A stretch of 64,000 nt of DNA. Source: Salvia splendens (taxonomy: Eukaryota; Streptophyta; Magnoliopsida; Lamiales; Lamiaceae). The notes under the pieces were generated by a model that saw only the letters and a program-made list of their open reading frames with translations, was not told where the DNA came from and searched no databases. The stretch spans positions 16,919,514 to 16,983,513 of the forward strand of contig NC_056050.1 in the NCBI RefSeq assembly GCF_004379255.2, read 5' to 3'. Position 1 is the first letter of the stretch. Each line of letters begins with the position of its first letter. Made by a program: the position numbers and the translations under genes. Shown here piece by piece: positions 47,240-58,983 of this stretch.

Positions 47240-48650
47240 TGGATATGTGAAGGAATATGATTTCTCATTCTTCCTTGTCACATTCACTTTGGAGAGAGGC
47301 ATTAAAGACTGCAACATATATTCTCACTATGATTATCCAGAAAAATCTAGGGGTTTTCAAATTTTATGATTTCACAAAATGAACTAATTTTGGGACGGAA
47401 CTACGGTACTTCTTGAGGATGTTGAGTTTGGGGGAAAATGTAATAATGGACATTACTTTTGAGGAGGCGTCTGTATCGACACCTAATATTGCTACTGACA
47501 ATGTTCATGTATCAATTCTTATCATTGAAGAACAAGCAGATTAAGAAACTCGATATGATAATGTTGTAAACGTTCAATCTCATGTTGATGAGATCATTCA
47601 AATTCAATCTCAACAACCTCAAGTAAGACTCTCATCAATAGTACCACAAATTTTATGAAGCAGTTCTTTCATTTGGTTTCAAAAAGAATGCTATCGATGA
47701 TTTTGTGTATCACTAGTTCAGTGGGAGCAATCTTCTTGGTATTGCATGTCTATGACATATTGATTGTCATTGGTAATAAGGAAATGGTGCACAACACCAA
47801 GAATTTCTCTCGAAAAATTTTGAGATGAAAGATCTTGGGGAAACATCTTTTGTATTTGGAATCGAAAGAAATAATTTTCGACTGTCACAAAAGAGATATA
47901 GTGAAAAAGTGCTCAAAATGTTTGAGATGCATAATTGCAAGTAAAGAGATACCCCTATGACTACGGGAGACAAGTTAGTCTCATTCAGTGTCCCATGCCA
48001 AATATTGAGATTTAGAAAATGCAAAAGGTTCCATACGCGTCAGCTATTGGGAGCCTAATGTGTACTCAAGCATTTACTTGAGCCAATTCGGTTTTCATGG
48101 TTAATATGTTGGGAAAATATCTTAATAACTCGGAATGGATCATTAAGAAGCAGCAAAACGGGTTATGAGATATTTATAGAGAATTAAGTATTACATGCTC
48201 ACATATAGTAAATCAGATCATTAGAGATCATTAGGTACACTGATTCTGAATTTGTTAGATGTCAATACAGTAATAGATCCATTTTACGTTATGTATTTCA
48301 GTTGGCTGTGGAGCCATTTCGTGGAGAAGTGTTGAGCTGACACTTGTAGCACCTTCTGCCTTGATAACATAATTCGTAGCTTATTTTTTGGGGGAATCTA
48401 GTTATTGAATATGATCATATACTTTTGTCACTAGGCTGCATATTGTTAAAGGTATTGAAAGACCGCTTAAGTTATGTTGTGGCATTAACCCTACAACATT
48501 ATATTCTAAAAAACAACAGGGATTTCCTCGTTGTAAAATAAAAGATTCAGAATGGACAATATATATAGAGCATAAAAGAATGGATTTGATGATTACAAAT
48601 CCTTTCATTAAGGGACTATCGCCCAAGGTCTTTCGTGGGCATGTAGCCCA
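47240..48650 (+). pseudogene. Copia pol remnants of element D (integrase tail, RT, RNase H)
   Basis: The region has copia-type fragments in order: an integrase-tail block with a degraded RYFLEDVEFGG-like reading (about 47407-47440) and TFEEASVSTPNIATDN (about 47457-47505); an RT piece with ACLYVDDIL-like sequence (about 47740) and MKDLGETSFVFGIERN (about 47825-47873); and an RNase H end ITNPFIKGLSPKVF (about 48592-48633). Stops and deletions occur throughout. Confidence 0.7.
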
Positions 48651-49240
48651 AATGAGTGTTATGTCATTTGAGGAAGGTTCCGTTTAGTGGGAGCAGTTTT
48701 AGTTATTGCTCTATATTGTGTTTTGAATGCGTAGTTATAAAACTCATGCTATTTTCTGCAAAATTAAAGTATTGTGTTTTGTCCATTATTTATGTAATTT
48801 GGTTTTGGTTTGATATTTTCTGCAAAATATGGAAACTCATGCTATTTGGTTTTGGTTTTGGACGTGTAGTTATAAAACTCATGCTATTTTCTACAAAATA
48901 TGGAAACTCATGCAATTTTCTGCAAAATTAAAGCAGTTTTAGTTATTGATCTATATTGTGTCACTAAGGATTTGGGAGGACCAGTTGGAAATAAGCATAT
49001 ATGATCACCTTGTATGAAATTTTCATGCTACACTCCAGAATTGATCTATTGTTGATTATATTAGCATATGTGAGTACTGATGGATATAATCATGAAAAAG
49101 TATGGTGACTGCCTCTTTAGTCCTATGCCGATATGGTTTATAATAAGATTGTTCGGGAATACACTATGTGATAACAGATTTGAGCGCTCATTCAGTTGGT
49201 ACACATTTATTTGGTGTCATGTGTTGCCCAAGTGGGAGAT

Positions 49241-49336
49241 TGTTAGAAATTTGGGCTTCCACATGACTAATTTAATGTGTATGACTATCTTTCAGTTGTC
49301 CAATTAAAGTGATTCAATAAAGATTAAAGTTTGGAT
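49241..49336 (+). repeat. Truncated 3' LTR of copia element D
   Basis: It starts tgttagaaatttgggcttcc and matches the start of the LTR at 43654. Similarity ends at about 49336, so roughly 300 bp of this LTR is missing. Confidence 0.7.
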
Positions 49337-50834
49337 TGAGATCCTCGTTAGAATCCTTATGAAATTACCTTTAATTTGATTTATTTTTTACGAAAAAATA
49401 ATTTAAATTGAGAGAGTTACATAAATTTAAAATTTAAGATAATTTTGAGGAGAGATAAAATGGTTAATTTTAACTACCATATACAAGAATTGATATTAAT
49501 ACCCTTTAAGTTTATTTAATAATTTTTTAAATATAAAATATAGTTCACATGACATTATTTTAACCGCTAGATCTCTTAGTCTAATGGCTAAGATTTGGTC
49601 TTAATTTGTGATTGCTAATTACTTCCTCCATCCCAAAAGAATATGCACTTTGGGTTCGGTACGGATTTTAATGCAAAATTTATAAAGTAAGAGAGATGTA
49701 AAGAGAAAAAATAATTAAAATATTGTTAGTGGAATTAGAGATAAATGAGTTTCTAAAATTAGAAAGTGCATATTTTTGTGGGACGATGGGCCCTCCTAGT
49801 ATTAAGGTGGCTTCGCCAGTGCAAGTGTGGAACCACCTTACTTACTTACCAAACCAAGTCTTGAATCTCGTTCAGTTTAGCTCGATAATGTTATGGTGTT
49901 ACAATTCCTTATTCAATGGGCATGGTTAGGAATATGGAGGAGGAGCATGGGTTGATGTCAAGGATATGCATGGAAGTTTCCCCACTTTAGCCTCGTGGGC
50001 AAGGCTGGCAATTGATATCGATCGTTTGTGGCCTGCCTGTCTACGCATGGGGTGCAACTGTAAGGGACATACTCAATTCCAATCAACCACCAAAGGCTGA
50101 TATCATTCTCAAAACAGGAGAGTCGATGGTTTGACTTCCATATATTCTTCACCACTTATATTGTGCACCTTTGCTCCATATTACATTTGGCATTTGTCTA
50201 AATATTTCCAAAAAAGACGTGAAACATACAAAATGGAGGAATTTACATGATACTCTCTTCGTCCCATAAAAATATGGACAATTGATATGACACAAGAATT
50301 AAGATAAAATAGATCAAATAAAAAAGAGGCGAAAAATGATAGTTAAAGTAGTGTTATTGGATATCGGAATCCATATTATTAGTAGTGTTTAATGGTGATA
50401 TAAATTGTACCTTAAATAAGTTGATGTATAGGGATAATAAATTAGGATAACTTTTCAAAAATGAAATACACATGTTTTTGTGGAACAGACGTAAATAGAA
50501 AATGCACATATTTTTATGAGACCAAGGTACTATTTTTTAAGGGCGGAAAATATACCATTATTAATGTCCGACGACCATTTAATGGTAGTTCTGTTGCAAG
50601 AATAAAATGATAGCATCCCTACGAAATACAGGAATATAACATTCGCAAAATCACATGAAATAGACTTTATTATTTAGAAACTTAGAATATTATTAACCAA
50701 TTGCACCAGCAACTTTCACACATAAAAATGAAGGCAATAATGAGTCATCTTTCGTACAATGAAACAACAAAGTCTTACATAGGTAAGGACCAGCTTTGCT
50801 GAGAACATCGCTATCACGATCTTTCGGTGAAGCC
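49337..50834. other. Intergenic DNA with two MITE-like stretches
   Basis: About 49621-49790 (cttcctccatcccaaaag .. tgtgggacgatgg) and about 50251-50530 (tactctcttcgtcccataaa .. tatgagaccaaggtacta) look like MITEs with decayed ends. The part between, 49797-50160, is less AT-rich and could be a gene or repeat fragment, but I do not recognise it. The right end should include the 3' UTR of the bZIP gene. Confidence 0.4.
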
Positions 50835-53800
50835 TTACAGTTCTCCAGTCCCTCGAGTGCCAGAAGAACCCGTTCCTTCACGGCTGTGGTTCTGCATATG
50901 TTCCAAGCTAGTATGTCTCTGCGCAGGGACACCTCTTCCTATCTTGTTACCCCCAATGGCGACAGTTGTGTTTGATGGTACATTCGCCACTGGTGGAATA
51001 TCGACCAAATCATTTTGAATTCCAAGGTTAGTTAAGTGATTATGAGAAGGTGACTGATAGTAACGCTGATCTTGTATTGGTACAGCAGCACCTGCTGATG
51101 TTTTAGAAGGACTACGAGCAAAGGATTGCATGCCTGTCGTGGATATTTCAGACATAGCGTGGAATATTGAGTTCAAACCAGTTACTCTTTTCACACTTTC
51201 TTCTGCCATTTTCACCTGTTTGAGAAGAAAACACTCACTTATTTTAGTAAAACCACATGTACTAAGGCTCGCGAAAAGAGAAGCAACAGATCCTTCACCC
51301 AAAACTCATGTAGTATATGAATTTTCCAACTCTTAGGAATATGCACATAGAAAGAACATAGAAAGATGGATGACAGAGGCAAGTGACAATTAATTTGAGA
51401 ACTTTCCAGCTAAGCTCACAACTAAAAGGCTACAATCAGTGTGAAGAAAAGCCCAATTCTTACGTAATAGAGTAGAGTTATACTACTGAAAAGCACTAAC
51501 ATGGGGTTTTCTCTAATATAGATCCAAAATGTAGGACTTCAGTTTTAATTGACAAAGTTGAACGTGAGTGATGGAAAAGATTAGAAAAATGTGTAATATA
51601 GTAATCAAAATGTCATGTACTTTGTGTAATAAAAGAAGTCTGATTCTTACGTAATAGAGTAGAGTTATCCTACTGAAAAGCACGAAGATGGGGTTTTCTC
51701 TAATATATATCCAAAATGTAGGACTTCAGTTTTAATTAACAAAGTTAAACGTGAGTGATGGAAAAGTCCAATTCTTACTTTGTGTAATCAAAATGTCATG
51801 TACTTTGTGTAATAAAAAAAGTCCAATTCTTACGTAATAGAGTAGAGTTATCCTACTGAAAAGCACGAACATGGGGCTTTCTCTAATATAGATCCAAAAT
51901 GTAGGACTTCAGTTTTAATTAACAAAGTTAAACGTGAGTGATGGAAAAGATTAGAAAAATGTGTAATATGGTAATCAAAATGTCATGTACTTTGTGTAAT
52001 AAAAGAAGATCCAGGGAAAGTAGGCGGAGTGTCTTAGCATCTTAAATGGGTCGCTTGACATCTTCCATTTCAAACCATACAGCACTACAGCTATCCAATG
52101 ATTTAACGTACCTTAGCTCTCAGGGTTTCAACGTCAGCCTTCAAAACTCTATTGTCAACAGCTGATTCATTGTATTTCTGATTTATATCCGTAAAGCGCT
52201 TGAGTAATGTGGCATTTTCAACTCTTAATTGAGAGACCTGGGGAGAAGAAAGGCCAAGATATGATTAGACCTTTAGTGGGATAGCTTTCTAAATGAAAAT
52301 GATGAATAGAACTTGTACCTGTGTCTCACGCTCAGACATATGGGCCTGCTTCCTCCTTCTTGAGCGGCGAGCTGATTCTCTATTTGAAATCATTCTGAAA
52401 ATACTCAACAATATTACTGTATTAGATAACACAAATTATTTGAAGCTATAGATAACATAACTTATTTGGAACTATAACGTAAGCTGTATATATTATGCTG
52501 GATATTTTCACACCATCCTGACAGTGTCCTTTGAGTAAAAAACTTACTTTTTCCTTATTCAGATATTTTAAAGATATATATTGACTAATTGATTAGAAAC
52601 TTCTCATAAAATATTAAAAACAGGTTATGACAATTCTGTTCTTACAGCATAGTTGCAGAGAATCCCTATAATATCACATGTTTTTTTCAAATACAGGTGG
52701 GTAGATCATGTGGGTTGGCCATTATTGGCTGCTAGGATAGTGTATTTAAGATTACAGTTCATTAACTACAATATGTAGCTCAAACCTCCAGAGCTATTCC
52801 CAATCATCTCAAAGCTTAAAAAGTGAAAAAGAAAGCATGGTCATGTGTGCTTATAAATGTTGTAAATTTTTGTATACTACAGAAGAGTGTCACACATAAT
52901 TTAGATGCTAACAGCTCTAAGGCCAGTGATTAGGAGTATCACGGAGATTTCATTATTTCCAAGGTATAGGTGAAAACCACAAGTGATATTCTCAATCATC
53001 CTAAAGATTAAACAGAAAAAGAAAGCATTTGCTTATTCTAACACACATATGTGTATTATATTCTCAGAGAACTCAGTGGTTTTGGCAGGTCCTACAAAGT
53101 TAATCCACTAACATTACATTTTAACTTTTCCCATTGTCACTATCATTTATATATATATTATGACAAATATGTACCCCAGTATCCCTTTCCCCATTAGATA
53201 TTTCTTCTTTTTAAATTTTTCTGTACCTTGCATGTTTAACAACAATCTGCATCCACTCTTGATATAAGATCTCTTAAATTGAAATTTTGTAAGATATATA
53301 CGATTGGGATAATCAACAACTTCAAGATTAAATGCACTACCCCCTCCGTCCTACAAGAGTATGCATTTTCTAATTTTGGAAACTCTTTTTCTCTAATAAG
53401 GTGGGACCCATTTTCCACTAACAATATTTTAAATACTTTTTCTTTCTACCTCTATAGAGTTTTACCAATTGTGCATTAAAACTGGCTTGATAATATATTA
53501 ATATGTACTCCTTACTGCTTGATAATGATGTAATCATGCAATAAACAGAGGATAAAAAAGCATACCTTCTCATGCGTTTAGCGTCAGCAGGGTCCATATT
53601 CTGACTAGCCTCAGTTTCTGCTTCATCGTCATCAGACTGATCCCCAGAAGAACCACTTGAGGTGGATCTCACTTGAGCAACAGATTTGGTTGAGCTTGAA
53701 AGAAGGGGCGGTACACCAACCGTTTCACTAATATCCTCAACTTGTGTCTTTGATGAATCCCTTCCTCTTGCTAAAGTGAGTAAAAACAACAAAGATTATG

Positions 53801-55670
53801 TTACATATAGGTTCAGTTTTTCAAATATTAAAGTAATTTTTTTCAATTACTATTCCATTAACTCCTCAGCAGCCTACTCACAAACCAAGCATTCCATACT
53901 GCATACATCTGCAGCAGTAGATATATGTTGTTATTTCAGTTTAGCATATGTTTTATATATGAAGATATCCTTTCACTATTTTGAGAAAAATAGGAGAACA
54001 AAAACAGGAGTAAACCACGCTGCACGGTGTCTGGTAATGAACCCTTCTACCAACCCTCAGGCATGTGAATTTCGGAATATCAATCAAGAAGTCACCAACT
54101 GTTAAAAGTTACAATTTTGAACATGAACAATAATACCTTTCCCATTTGCATCATGCATAAATAGATGGATGATGCATCTAAAAACAATAGATGATAGTTG
54201 AAATCTAGAGAGAAGTAAAGAAAAGAGAGAATAACTTATAGTATGACCCAGAAAGTAGTTGACTTAATCATTACATGTAATTGATTCGACTATTTAGCAT
54301 TAAATACCTCTTGCAGTGGCAGATAACAGAACAACATTGCATATATAAACAAGAGCTGAATTACTGGAACCAAAGTACCACAAATGATAAACTTATGGTA
54401 GTTATGTATAAGCACATCATTGCATCTAGTCAACTAAAGATGTTTGAGTTTTGAGTTCAGGTTCTTATTCTTTAAAACTACTTTTTATGAATCTCACTCC
54501 GACCCTTGCGGTTAACAAACTTCAGTCTTTCTCATATGATGTTCAAGAGATAGACTACTAGCATGCTTACAATGAGACGTGCCTTATTGTTGGAACTTGA
54601 AAATGAGATGTTAGCTTCACAGGAGTAATGAATAGGCGGGAACATAGAAGTACTTAATATTTAACAACCAATTAACAGTAGTAACACAGAGTAAGCAGGG
54701 ATGTATGTAATGTCACGCATAATACTACTGTAATTTACTCATTCCCCTTTTCCCACAGTCCCACTACATTTCAAATCTACCTAACTATCACATGCATGAC
54801 ACAATCGATGACATAAATCATGTCACACTTCGCGCACGTCCACACATCAAGAGAATATTTTATGTTCATGTGAAAAGAACTTGATCAAATTTCACTAAGA
54901 AGTACCATAGAATTTTCAATAACCTTTAGAAGAAGACGAATTGGAAACCTGAGATCCAAGGTCCGCCACAGCCGGAGCCGATGCATTAGATCCAGTAGCC
55001 TTGCCATTAGTTTCCTAATAATAAATAAGCAATATATAAGCAACTCAAAATGCCTAAATCTCAGTACTGCATATGATACTCGCTCAACTCGTGCAGAAAC
55101 AGAATAAATAACCTAAAATATACGAACAAAACATTATCTAAGAGGGAAGAAGTATGAAATTTCGCCAAAGGCACAATCTATCAGCTAATAAACAGTAAGA
55201 GATCAGCTACAAACTAATTGCGCAAAGAAAACTCAAATAATTTACTGTTTCCCTAAAAAAGGATAAGGACAAAATCAATTGATAAAAATTACCCAAGTCA
55301 AAGCGACGGCGGCACAAGCCAAATCGAGGCGACTTTTCAGGAGTGCCTGGTACTCCTGTGAATCGATCCGAAGATTCAGGGGCGCTTCCGCCGGCGCCGG
55401 CTGCGGCTGATGATTATCAATTCGATGGTGATGGTTGGCTTTGGTCTTAACGCCGTCATCGGTGGGGAAGGCGGTGGTGATGCTGTGATCGGGTGAGGTG
55501 GCCTCCTGAAGGAAGCGCTGGAATGCCCATTCCGATGGGCTGCGATTCATCCCGGCGGCGGCGGAGGAAGTCGGGTGATGTGCGTCATCATCGTCGTGAA
55601 GGAAAACGGGAGGCGCGTGGGGCGACCAGAATCCATCAGATATGTCATCCACTGAGAAAACGCTGTCCAT
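50835..55670 (-). CDS. CPRF2: Group C bZIP transcription factor (CPRF2 / Opaque2-like), six exons
   Basis: This is a nuclear DNA-binding factor that dimerises through a leucine zipper and binds ACGT-core (G-box/C-box) promoters; Arabidopsis relatives are bZIP9/10/25/63, which pair with group S1 bZIPs in energy and seed-storage responses. Exons on the minus strand: 55670-55293, 55014-54924, 53770-53566, 52394-52319, 52237-52112, 51215-50835, all GT/AG and in phase, giving 418 residues. Key features are an N-terminal [15 protein letters not shown] block, the [16 protein letters not shown] motif, [18 protein letters not shown], an acidic/Ser segment ([16 protein letters not shown]), the basic region with invariant N-x7-R (NRESARRSR) and a long zipper ([15 protein letters not shown]..). 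The C-terminus keeps [14 protein letters not shown] as in parsley CPRF2. The basic region is split by an intron as in relatives. I chose the ATG at 55670 over upstream in-frame ATGs (55679, 55697) because relatives start at MDxVFSV. Confidence 0.94.
51455..52010. repeat. Three-copy tandem repeat (~185 bp) in the last intron of the bZIP gene
   Basis: Copies begin with attcttacgtaatagag at about 51456, 51643 and 51826, so the period is 187 then 183 bp. Each includes the phrases tactgaaaagcac, ccaaaatgtaggacttcag and gtcatgtactttgtg. Differences are few, and one copy has a short internal change near 51768. The array fills most of the 0.9-kb intron. Confidence 0.9.
53339..53515. repeat. MITE half in bZIP intron 3
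   Basis: It starts ccccctccgtcctacaagag and continues with the typical 'gtgggacccattttccactaac' block and 'ttttaccaattgtgcattaa'. No clear closing end is present. It lies in the intron between exons 3 (53770-53566) and 4 (52394-52319). Confidence 0.6.
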
Positions 55671-55790
55671 CTCTCTCATCTTCCTCCTCTCTCTCACAAG
55701 GAAAAAAAGGAAAGAATTTAGACGAAGAATTCACCTTTTGATGTGAAAAATAACAGTCAGAGTTTAACTTCTGCTTTTGTCACATTTTCA

Positions 55791-56011
55791 TTTCCGTCCT
55801 AACCCACAAAATTTATCACATTTCACTTTTTACCATTTTTTTATAACAGACTCCACCTTCCACTAACTTATTCTAACTCACATTTTATTAAAAAACTAAT
55901 ATTTAAAAGTAGGACCCACATACTACCAACTTTTTCAACTCACTTTCTATTACATTTCTTAAAACTCGTTCGCGATCAAACTGTGACAAAATTTAGAGGA
56001 CGGAGGGAGTA
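55791..56011. repeat. MITE in the bZIP promoter
   Basis: It runs from 'catttccgtcctaaccc' to 'gaggacggagggagta', with the usual inner phrases. Its near end is about 120 bp upstream of the bZIP start codon, so it probably lies in the promoter or 5' UTR. Confidence 0.7.
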
Positions 56012-56070
56012 TATAATATTCATTCAATCTCATAATAAATGACACATTTTCCTTTGTACCCATATAAGAT

Positions 56071-56316
56071 ATTCCCTCCGACCCTTAAAATTTGCACCAT
56101 TTGACCCGGCACGAGTTTTAAGAAATATGATAGAAAGTGAGGTGAAAAAGTTAGTGGTTGATGGGTCCTACTTTTGTATATTAGTTTTAAAATAAAATAT
56201 GAGTGCGAATGAGTTAGTGGAATGTAGGGCCCACTACCAATAATGGTAAAAGTGACAAATTTTTAGGGACGGACAAAAAAGGAAATAAGTGTCAAATTTT
56301 CAGGGACGGAGGAATA
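56071..56316. repeat. Second MITE upstream of bZIP
   Basis: It runs from 'attccctccgaccctta' to 'cagggacggaggaatagta'. Its body reads as the reverse complement of the MITE at 55791-56011 (gtgggtcctac, aaatatgagtgcgaatgagtta), so the two are head to head. Near its end a second gggacgga block suggests a partial internal duplication. Confidence 0.65.
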
Positions 56317-56324
56317 GTATATTA

Positions 56325-56570
56325 TACTCCCTCCGTCCGCCATTAGGAGTCTCATTTATGGGCGGCACGGGTTTTAAGAAAAGTGAGTGGAAAAAAATTA
56401 ATAGAATAGGGTCTCACTTGTATATATTAGTTTTAAATGAAATGTAAGTGAAATGAGTTAGTGGAAGGTGACACCCTATTATCATTTATGGTAAAAGTGA
56501 ACCGGGACTCCTATTCGTGGACGGACTAAAAAGGAAAAACGGAACTCCTATTCGCGGACGAAGGGACTAT
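56325..56570. repeat. Third MITE upstream of bZIP
   Basis: It runs from 'tactccctccgtccgcc' to 'cgcggacgaagggacta'. It belongs to a related but distinct subfamily (aggagtctcatttatgg inside). It follows the previous MITE after only about 8 bp. Confidence 0.7.
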
Positions 56571-58159
56571 TTTCCTTTTAGAAAAATATTCTCTCTTATA
56601 TTATTTTAAATATATTATTTTCTTTCTCTATTTAATACTCTACATAAAACAATTTTTCCTAAAATTCTATATCATTATCCAAATATATAATAACTAATGA
56701 GTTTCCTAAATCCTATATTATTATCCAAATATATCTATAATGGGACAGAAGAATAAATAATAAAATTACAATTAAAATAAATTCAATATGGATAAAAACA
56801 CATTCTGGAATTGTAACTAGGAATAAAAAAGGATATTTTGGGCATTAACAAAACTAGTACCAAAAGTGATATTATAATATCTTATCTCATTTTCCTCACT
56901 CTTTATACTATTATTATTAATCAATATTAATATTATTATTTTAATATTATAAATTAATAATTAATTTATTTTTAATATCACTTAAATTTACATAATCATA
57001 ATTATAGTTATAATTCTATTTAATAATTATAATAATAATATTATTATAATAGTAAAAATTAGTAGTAATTAATAAATATTAATTATTATTTTATATTAAA
57101 TTAATAACTAATCAATATAGTCTTAATCAAAATTTAAAATTGTGAATTGTATTCATAAAATTCCTTTTTGGGACGGAGGGAGTGAATTAAAAGAGAAGGA
57201 GAAAAAGATTGTCATAAATAGATATATAGACTATTTGTATGGGATGGTTGAAAAAGGATATGGTCGATTTCTATGGGACGAAGGGAATATCATTTTCTTG
57301 ATTTCCACATGAATCTTCTCAAAATTATTTTTATCTATAGTTATATCTACTTCATCAGTCTCATTCAAAATGTCCACCTGCCCTTTTTTAATTTGTCCCA
57401 CTTAAAAACTCCACTTTCTATATTTGAAAATAAATTCATATTTCCTTATTAAAATAAACTACTTTTCTCTCTCTACTTACTCCACCTAACAACTCCTAAA
57501 ATCTCGTATCACTTAAGAATGAGGACATTTTGAGTGGACGGATGGAGTATTATTTAACATCCATCTTAATGATATGCTCTTTATTATTAAAAATCTAGAA
57601 TAGAAAATACATCTAGTTCTTTTATTTCATAAGTACTAATATTAGCAAAATTAATTTTAATACTACACTTTTTGTTATAAAAAATCTATTCCTAAATTAT
57701 TTCGATGTTGATATTGTCACTATATCTCTACTTTTTATTATCATCCTCTAATTATCTCATTATCCATCTCTCGCGTACAACTCTCTATTAATTACGTTAA
57801 GTTAATTTCATGTCGTAGATACTGAAACAACTCAACAAAATTTAATAGTAATTTGGGTCTCCATGATTAAAATCCTAGTTCTGCCACTGATCTCACCTCA
57901 TAGAGAGAAATAAGTTTCCTTAAATTGAAAAGTTTCTATTTCATGAAACAGAACAAAATATAAAGAATTTTTATTTTTATGAATAAGAGGAAGTATAATT
58001 TGAGGTTTAAGATTGTGTTAAATGACGTTGTTCACCCAAAATAATGAAAAATTAATCGTCATTCAAATAGTATAGCATGTAAAAAAGAGGGGAGAGAGAA
58101 AAAAGCTGTTTGAGACAAAAAAATAGAGATAATGACAAAAAGAAAGCCTTTTTTATTAA
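56571..58159. other. Very AT-rich intergenic DNA
   Basis: About 56860-57130 is almost pure A/T with att/taa runs. A MITE-like end (gggacggagggagt) is at about 57170-57182, and a probable MITE runs from about 57350 (cttcatcagtctcattc) to 57549 (gtggacggatggagta). No gene was recognised. Confidence 0.45.
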
Positions 58160-58539
58160 GGGATATTGCCATTTAAATTGTCAAGTTTGGTCAAACTTTG
58201 GTCTATCCTACAAAGTTTGAAATCCGCTAATTAATCAAGATGTTTTAATTTCTCTAGTTTATCTTATGAATTGAATTTTAGGTGGAATCTTTGTTGACGT
58301 GGTTTGAGATTTAAATCACAAAAAGATGCGTCTAATCCAAAGTGTAATCAAAAGGAGTTTATAGTTGAATTGAAATATCAAGATGAATTTCAATGTAGAG
58401 ATACAAATATTCCACCTAAAATTCAACCCCTGGGTTAAACTAGAAAAATTGAAACTTCATAATTTAATTAGCATATTTTAAATTTTGTGGGATAGACTAG
58501 ATTTTGACAAAACTTGGTGATTTAAATAGCTATTTACCC
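58160..58539. repeat. Fold-back MITE with ~95-bp inverted arms and a 10-bp flanking duplication
   Basis: The left arm (gggatattgccatttaaatt.., 58160 to about 58250) is an imperfect inverted copy of the right arm (about 58445-58539, ..atagctatttaccc). The 10 bp tttttattaa flanks it on both sides (58150-58159 and 58540-58549). A duplication of 9-10 bp together with long inverted ends suggests a Mutator-type (MULE) MITE; that class call is inference. Confidence 0.65.
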
Positions 58540-58983
58540 TTTTTATTAAGAATTAAAAGGGTAAAAATTGCATGTAACGGAGGCTATAATTTCATTACAA
58601 AGGCATGATGTTAATTTTAAATTTTCAATGGTTGAAGGCAAAGCACTTTCACATGCCTTTATCATTTGGTGGCATTGATTTGTTTATAGCAATCATATTA
58701 CACGCAAATCCTATAAGAAGTTAACACGTTAACACCAAATCAAATAGAAATCTCTTATTCCACCTGCTACGTATGTATATTAGTACAGTTTTGGTAATAG
58801 AATGATGCTATGCAGAAAAATCTAGTAACAGAAAAGAAGTGAATTCAAAAGGAGCGAAATAGTAAAGTCATAATCCAACTCATAGCCTTTCTAATCTGTG
58901 TTAAAAACATCAAACTGTAGTTAAAGTAAGTAATGAAGCTGTTATAACTTCAAACTGAACGACCTCCTTTTTGTGCTGGAAAC

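Larger units (their letters stand above)
43654..49336 (+). mobile_element. Old copia element D with a nested gypsy-type element
   Basis: The 5' LTR is about 43654-44047 (ggttagaag..attctaaca). It is followed by a weak primer site (tagtataagagcc, about 44050-44062). The matching 3' LTR starts at 49241 (tgttagaaat) after the polypurine tract cccaagtgggagat. It is cut after about 95 bp, at 49336. Between them are a duplicated AT-rich segment (44460-44558), a MITE (44558-44794), a gypsy-type insertion (44795 to about 47098) and copia pol scraps (47240-48650). Most of gag, protease and integrase is missing. Confidence 0.75.

Noticed and set aside
49723..50160. Possible gene fragment between copia D and the bZIP gene
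   Set aside because: Base composition is less AT-rich, but frames on both strands are short, broken and unrecognisable.
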